Positions 14,597-17,850 of a stretch of 17,850 nt of DNA are shown here, piece by piece (position 1 is the stretch's first letter; each line of letters begins with the position of its first letter). Origin of the DNA: Coprococcus sp. (GTDB taxonomy: Bacteria; Bacillota; Clostridia; Lachnospirales; Lachnospiraceae). The stretch lies in the NCBI GenBank assembly GCA_016297325.1, contig JAEDGW010000053.1, forward strand, positions 1-17,850, given 5' to 3'. Made by a program: the position numbers and the translations under genes. The notes below the pieces were generated by a model. It saw only the letters and a list, made by a program, of their open reading frames with translations, did not search any database and was not told the DNA's origin.

Positions 14597-15511
14597 ATGA
14601 AAGCGGATAATTACAAAACAGATCAGACTCATTTTTATGTTGATAAGGGAAATGAAGGAAGCGTGGATGCGTATGTGCTTGCGCCCGGGATCACCATGTC
14701 ATTCAATCAGATATACACAAATAGCTGGATGAAGAGAGACAGCTCAGTATTTTCTGACAGAATGTTGATACTCAATTTCTGTATAGCGGGCAGATGCGAT
14801 GTGTCGCTAGCAGGAAATAGGTATGCCATAGTGAGCGAGAACCAGGTGTGCGTCAGCAACATCCTGCCAACCAAGGATTTTTATTACCCGGGAAGGTTGT
14901 ACGAGGGAATACAGTTCTATATTAATATGAATATCATTTCACAGATGGACGGAGGCGATCTGATGTCCTTGCTGGGGATAGACCTTGAGCATATAGACAA
15001 GATGTTCTGCGGAGACAAAGGTCTCTATATCCACCGCATGAGCGATGTCATGCATACTCTTGTGAATGAAGAGTGGAGCAGAAAAGACGATCCGGAGCCG
15101 GGATATCTGAGATACATGACGGCAAGGCTGCTCCATGAACTGCTCGATATGCCGAGTGAGGGCGAGACGGATACATATTTTACAAGATCACAGATCAGTA
15201 TAGTCAGGGAGGCGGAGAACATAATCATGCAGGATCTGTCCAGGAGGATCACCGCAAAGGAGATGGCGGACAGATTTGGCATAAGTGAGAGCAGCTTCAA
15301 GCTTTACGTCAAAGGAATATTGGGCGACACTTATCTCTCATACTTCAGGCGGAGGAGGATGGAGAAGGCTGCAGATCTGCTTGAATCTACGAACATGAAG
15401 GTCATAGATATAGCAAATGCGGTGGGGTACGAGAATCAGGGCAAATTTGCCAGGGCGTTTGCTGAATGTTATGGGGTTGCTCCTTTGGAGTTCCGGCGCC
15501 TGTCGAAGTAG
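14597..15511 (+). CDS. AraC-family transcriptional regulator next to feoAB
   Basis: A 304-residue transcription factor. Residues of about 1-190 are a variable N-terminal sensing region (LAPGITMSFNQIYTNSWMKR, LNFCIAGRCDVSL) of the kind seen in PchR-like regulators. The last 100 residues hold two helix-turn-helix units, ITAKEMADRFGISESSFKLY and IDIANAVGYENQGKFARAFA, ending in the AraC-type YGVAPLEFRR. The start is taken as ATG 14597; GTG 14591 is the alternative, and neither has a clear ribosome binding site, so the start is uncertain. It is divergent from feoAB across 270 bases. PchR-like AraC proteins often regulate iron uptake, which fits the location, but the ligand and target are inferred. 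Confidence 0.87.
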   Translation: MKADNYKTDQTHFYVDKGNEGSVDAYVLAPGITMSFNQIYTNSWMKRDSSVFSDRMLILNFCIAGRCDVSLAGNRYAIVSENQVCVSNILPTKDFYYPGRLYEGIQFYINMNIISQMDGGDLMSLLGIDLEHIDKMFCGDKGLYIHRMSDVMHTLVNEEWSRKDDPEPGYLRYMTARLLHELLDMPSEGETDTYFTRSQISIVREAENIIMQDLSRRITAKEMADRFGISESSFKLYVKGILGDTYLSYFRRRRMEKAADLLESTNMKVIDIANAVGYENQGKFARAFAECYGVAPLEFRRLSK

Positions 15512-15781
15512 GTCTGCAAACAAGGACAGGTGGCAGCAGTGGTATATCTGGGGATAGATCTGAATATGCCGATCAGGGGAATCATATATATAACCACTCA
15601 CTGGCAGCACGATATGGCGCATAATATATATTGGTTTGATATATATTTTTATAGGAATAGATGATAATATATGGGGCAGACATATGGAGTAAAGCATTTA
15701 ATGGCAGATGCGATCCAGATGGTTTAGATAGTTGAAAATAAATCGAAAATCAGATCGTTGAAAGCCGGAAAGAAGGGCAAC
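15512..15781. other. Intergenic region before the ectodomain protein
   Basis: No gene seen. It becomes strongly AT-rich from about 15585, with ATATATATAACCA (15585-15600 area) roughly inverted against TTGGTTTGATATATAT (15631-15646). I find no -35/-10 pair I would defend and no terminator after the AraC gene. Confidence 0.4.
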
Positions 15782-17455
15782 ATGGGTAAACAGACAAAGA
15801 AAAAGAAGAGCACAGGAACAGCAAAGGAGATATTTGCCAAGCCTCCTGGAAGACTCGGCAAATGGAACGTCATAGCATTTGCCGTGCTGATAGTGGGAGA
15901 GCTTATATATTATTATGTGGCTACGCCTGCGATCAATATACAGAGCAGAAGTTTCTGGGTGTGGATGGCAATTACAGTTGGTTTTATTGGATTCTGTACA
16001 CTTGATTTTACAGTTGAGAGCAATGATGACAGGAGTGTCGTGACAAAGGCGACGAAGCCAGCCGCATGGATAGTTGGCATAATTATAGTTGTTGCTCTTA
16101 TCATGATGGCGGCGTCATCCAAGCTGTTTTGCGCATCAAAATACGCAAGCCTCATCAACATAGAGGACGGAGATTTCCAGACGGATATCCCGGAGAGCAG
16201 GCAGATAAATGACATTGCGCTGATGGATACAAGCACAGCGAGGATCATAGGTGAGAGAGCCGTCGGTTCACTCTCGGATGTGGTCAGCCAGTACGAGGTC
16301 AGCGGCAATTACAGCACTATAGATTACAATGGCGCGCCGATGAAGGTTGCAGCACTCAACTATGCGGGATTCATCAAATATATGAACAACAGGAAGAACG
16401 GAATCCCGGGTTATGTCCTTGTGGATCCGGTAAAGAATGAGGCACACTATATACAGACTGAAAAGCCTATAGTGTATTCACCTTCAGCGTATTTCAACAA
16501 GAACCTGTACAGACATGTCCAGATGGCTTATCCGACATATATATTTGAAGGTTTCTATCTGGAGCTCAATGACGATGGCAATCCATATTACATCTGTCCG
16601 GTTCTTGAGTCGCATGCAGGACTCTTCGGTGCAAAGGATGTAAAGGGCGTGGTTATATGCGATCCGTGTACGGGCGATACAGAGTATCATGAAGTCAGTG
16701 ATGTTCCACACTGGGTGGACCGTGTATATGATGGCGACCTGGTGTGCCAGAAATACGACTGGTACGGCGAGCTCTCAGGCGGTTACTGGAACAGCGTATT
16801 TGGCAATAAGGGATGTAAGAGAACTACTGATGATTACGGTTACAAGGTTATGGATGGAGACGTGTGGGTATACACAGGTGTCACTTCGGTAAATGGTGAC
16901 GAGTCCAATATAGGATTTGCCATGATGAACCTCCGAACAGGAGAGAGCAAATATTACAAAGTGGCAGGTGCAGAGGAATATTCAGCCATGGCATCAGCAG
17001 AGGGACAGGTACAGCATCTTGGTTATAAGGCTTCATTCCCATCACTCATCAACATTGGCGGAATACCAACCTACATCATGGTCTTAAAGGACAACGGTGG
17101 TCTGGTTAAGATGTATGCGCTTGTCGACGTGGAGAAGTATAATATTGTAGCTACAGGCACTACCCAGAAGGATGCGCTTGCGGCGTACAATAAGCTTCTG
17201 GCGGAGAACGGACTGAAGAGCACACAGAGCATGACAGACGACATACCGAACAGACAGATCACGGTAGCTGATATCAAATACATCAACATGGAAGACACGA
17301 CATATGTGTACATCACAGATGAAAATGGCAATGTATACAAGCAGGATTTCTCAGAGAACGAGTCGCTGATATTTATACAGAGCGGAGATAAAATAAAAGT
17401 ATTTTATCAGGAATCAGACAACGGAATAAATGACATAATATCTGTTGAGAGATAG
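15782..17455 (+). CDS. Unrecognised membrane protein with three N-terminal helices and a large ectodomain
   Basis: A 557-residue protein I cannot place in a family. ATG 15782 is chosen over TTG 15758 because GAAGGG lies 4 bases before it. A Lys-rich tail (KQTKKKKS) leads to TM1 (about 28-47), TM2 (about 58-77) and TM3 (about 94-112). Some 440 residues follow, probably outside the membrane. This part is rich in Tyr, Gly and Asp. It contains repeated beta-type phrases such as GYVLVDPVKNEAHYIQTEKP, GVVICDPCTGDTEYHEVSDV and IGFAMMNLRTGESKYYKVAG, each a strand, a turn with D/N-x-x-T/N-G/E, and a strand. That looks like a beta-propeller-like or repeated PepSY-like layout, but no motif fixes it. It stands alone, with no partner in the same transcription unit. 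A transport or envelope role is speculation. Confidence 0.8.
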   Translation: MGKQTKKKKSTGTAKEIFAKPPGRLGKWNVIAFAVLIVGELIYYYVATPAINIQSRSFWVWMAITVGFIGFCTLDFTVESNDDRSVVTKATKPAAWIVGIIIVVALIMMAASSKLFCASKYASLINIEDGDFQTDIPESRQINDIALMDTSTARIIGERAVGSLSDVVSQYEVSGNYSTIDYNGAPMKVAALNYAGFIKYMNNRKNGIPGYVLVDPVKNEAHYIQTEKPIVYSPSAYFNKNLYRHVQMAYPTYIFEGFYLELNDDGNPYYICPVLESHAGLFGAKDVKGVVICDPCTGDTEYHEVSDVPHWVDRVYDGDLVCQKYDWYGELSGGYWNSVFGNKGCKRTTDDYGYKVMDGDVWVYTGVTSVNGDESNIGFAMMNLRTGESKYYKVAGAEEYSAMASAEGQVQHLGYKASFPSLINIGGIPTYIMVLKDNGGLVKMYALVDVEKYNIVATGTTQKDALAAYNKLLAENGLKSTQSMTDDIPNRQITVADIKYINMEDTTYVYITDENGNVYKQDFSENESLIFIQSGDKIKVFYQESDNGINDIISVER

Positions 17456-17477
17456 ATTTAGATAACGAAATATATGA

Positions 17478-17536
17478 CATAATGAGGCACGCTGATGCGA
17501 GCGCAGATCATTGCGCTTACGAACGGCGACATTATG
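17478..17536. other. Stepped hairpin after the ectodomain gene
   Basis: CATAATG (17478-17484) pairs with CATTATG (17530-17536). Inside them GCGCA (17501-17505) pairs with TGCGC (17512-17516) around a 6-base loop. There is no T run, so this is not a standard terminator. Confidence 0.35.
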
Positions 17537-17565
17537 ATATGATGAGCATTGCAATGTAGGGAATG

Positions 17566-17621
17566 GATGGCAGACAAAAGATTTAACTTGCCTGAGGTAG
17601 CGGTTTGCAGTGGCTGCCATC
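17566..17621. other. 8-bp inverted repeat upstream of the second four-box element
   Basis: GATGGCAG (17566-17573) and CTGCCATC (17614-17621) are perfect inverted copies 40 bases apart. The hairpin ends 15 bases before box 1 at 17637. No T run follows that would make a strong terminator. Confidence 0.35.
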
Positions 17622-17636
17622 TTGAAAAGCTATAAA

Positions 17637-17768
17637 TTTTTATCTTTTTTGTAAAGAATCGTAAAAAAGATAAAATAAAATTTGGTTTTGTGCTGTTTTG
17701 AAGAGAATTCCTGCAAAAAGATAAAAAATTGTATTCAGATATGGATGTTTCTATACAAAAGATAAAAA
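17637..17768. promoter_or_regulatory. Four-box AT-rich element, copy 2 (AAAAGATAAAA boxes)
   Basis: Box 1 is TTTTTATCTTTTTT (17637-17650), in reverse orientation. Box 2 is AAAAGATAAAAT (17665-17676). Box 3 is CAAAAAGATAAAAAATTGTA (17714-17733), identical over 20 bases to box 3 of copy 1. Box 4 is AAAAGATAAAAA (17757-17768), intact here where copy 1 has AAAAGTGAAAA. Distances between core starts are 27, 51 and 41 bases, against 28, 51 and 40 in copy 1. The DNA between boxes is not conserved. Whatever it controls lies beyond the right edge. Confidence 0.6.
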
Positions 17769-17793
17769 CTATGTGTTATGGTCTGAGTATGCC

Positions 17794-17850
17794 ACGTTCG
17801 GCAGAGCAAGCTACGTTCGGCAGAGCAAGCTACGTTCGGCAGAGCAAGCT
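17794..17850. repeat. Tandem 19-bp repeat, three exact copies to the window edge
   Basis: ACGTTCGGCAGAGCAAGCT occurs at 17794, 17813 and 17832 in perfect head-to-tail register, with the third copy ending exactly at the last base, so the array may continue. The unit is not a multiple of three. An ATG at 17789 opens a frame through all three copies (MPRSAEQATFGRASYVRQSK) with no ribosome binding site, so it is probably not a gene. Confidence 0.85.

Noticed and set aside
17794..17850. A CRISPR array
   Set aside because: The copies are directly adjacent with no spacers, and 19 bases is too short for a CRISPR repeat.
17789..17850. A gene beginning at ATG 17789
   Set aside because: There is no ribosome binding site, and the frame exists only because the repeat has no stop in it.

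Overview
The window looks like the chromosome of a low-to-moderate GC anaerobic Firmicute, most likely a gut Lachnospiraceae (Coprococcus/Roseburia-like). Reasons: strong AGGAGG ribosome binding sites, frequent ATA/AGA/AGG codons, TTG and GTG start codons, YesM/YesN-type two-component proteins, an mgl-type sugar transporter, FeoAB, and a YhgA-type Rpn nuclease. This placement is inference; there is no rRNA or marker gene in the window.

Layout. (1) 1-359: the 3' end of mglC (galactose/glucose ABC permease) and its terminator. (2) 360-1189: about 830 bases without a gene. They hold a GC-rich nested inverted repeat (421-625), an AT-rich cluster of four AAAAGATAAAA boxes (830-960) and an extended -10 promoter. 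(3) 1190-7463: a plus-strand sugar-sensing operon. It contains an AraC-type response regulator, a YesM-type sensor kinase, a membrane-anchored sugar-binding protein, an MglB-like lipoprotein and an unrecognised protein that may carry a frameshifted C-terminal tail. (4) 7519-9574: a minus-strand GntR (YtrA-type) regulator with its palindromic operator, and a DUF5808-type multi-pass membrane protein. (5) 9575-12179: an accessory stretch with minus-strand gene remnants, a shortened Rpn nuclease, an alpha/beta hydrolase and a hicAB toxin-antitoxin pair whose promoter/operator sits in the 3' end of the hydrolase gene. (6) 12186-15511: feoAB (minus) diverging from an AraC-family regulator (plus). 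(7) 15782-17455: an unrecognised membrane protein with a large ectodomain. (8) 17456-17850: hairpins, a second copy of the four-box cluster with nearly the same spacing as the first, and a 19-bp tandem repeat that runs off the edge.

How the genes work together. The mglC remnant and the two-component operon look like one sugar-uptake module. The anchored binding protein and the MglB-like lipoprotein probably present galactose or glucose to the kinase, and the response regulator would then control transport genes, comparable to the XylFII-LytS/YesN xylose system of clostridia. FeoAB imports ferrous iron, and the divergent AraC protein is a candidate local regulator. HicAB and the Rpn remnant are typical accessory genes.

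The most unusual items not explained by genes are the duplicated four-box AT-rich element, the 205-bp nested palindrome, the possible +1 frameshift at 7319, and the 19-bp repeat array at the right edge.
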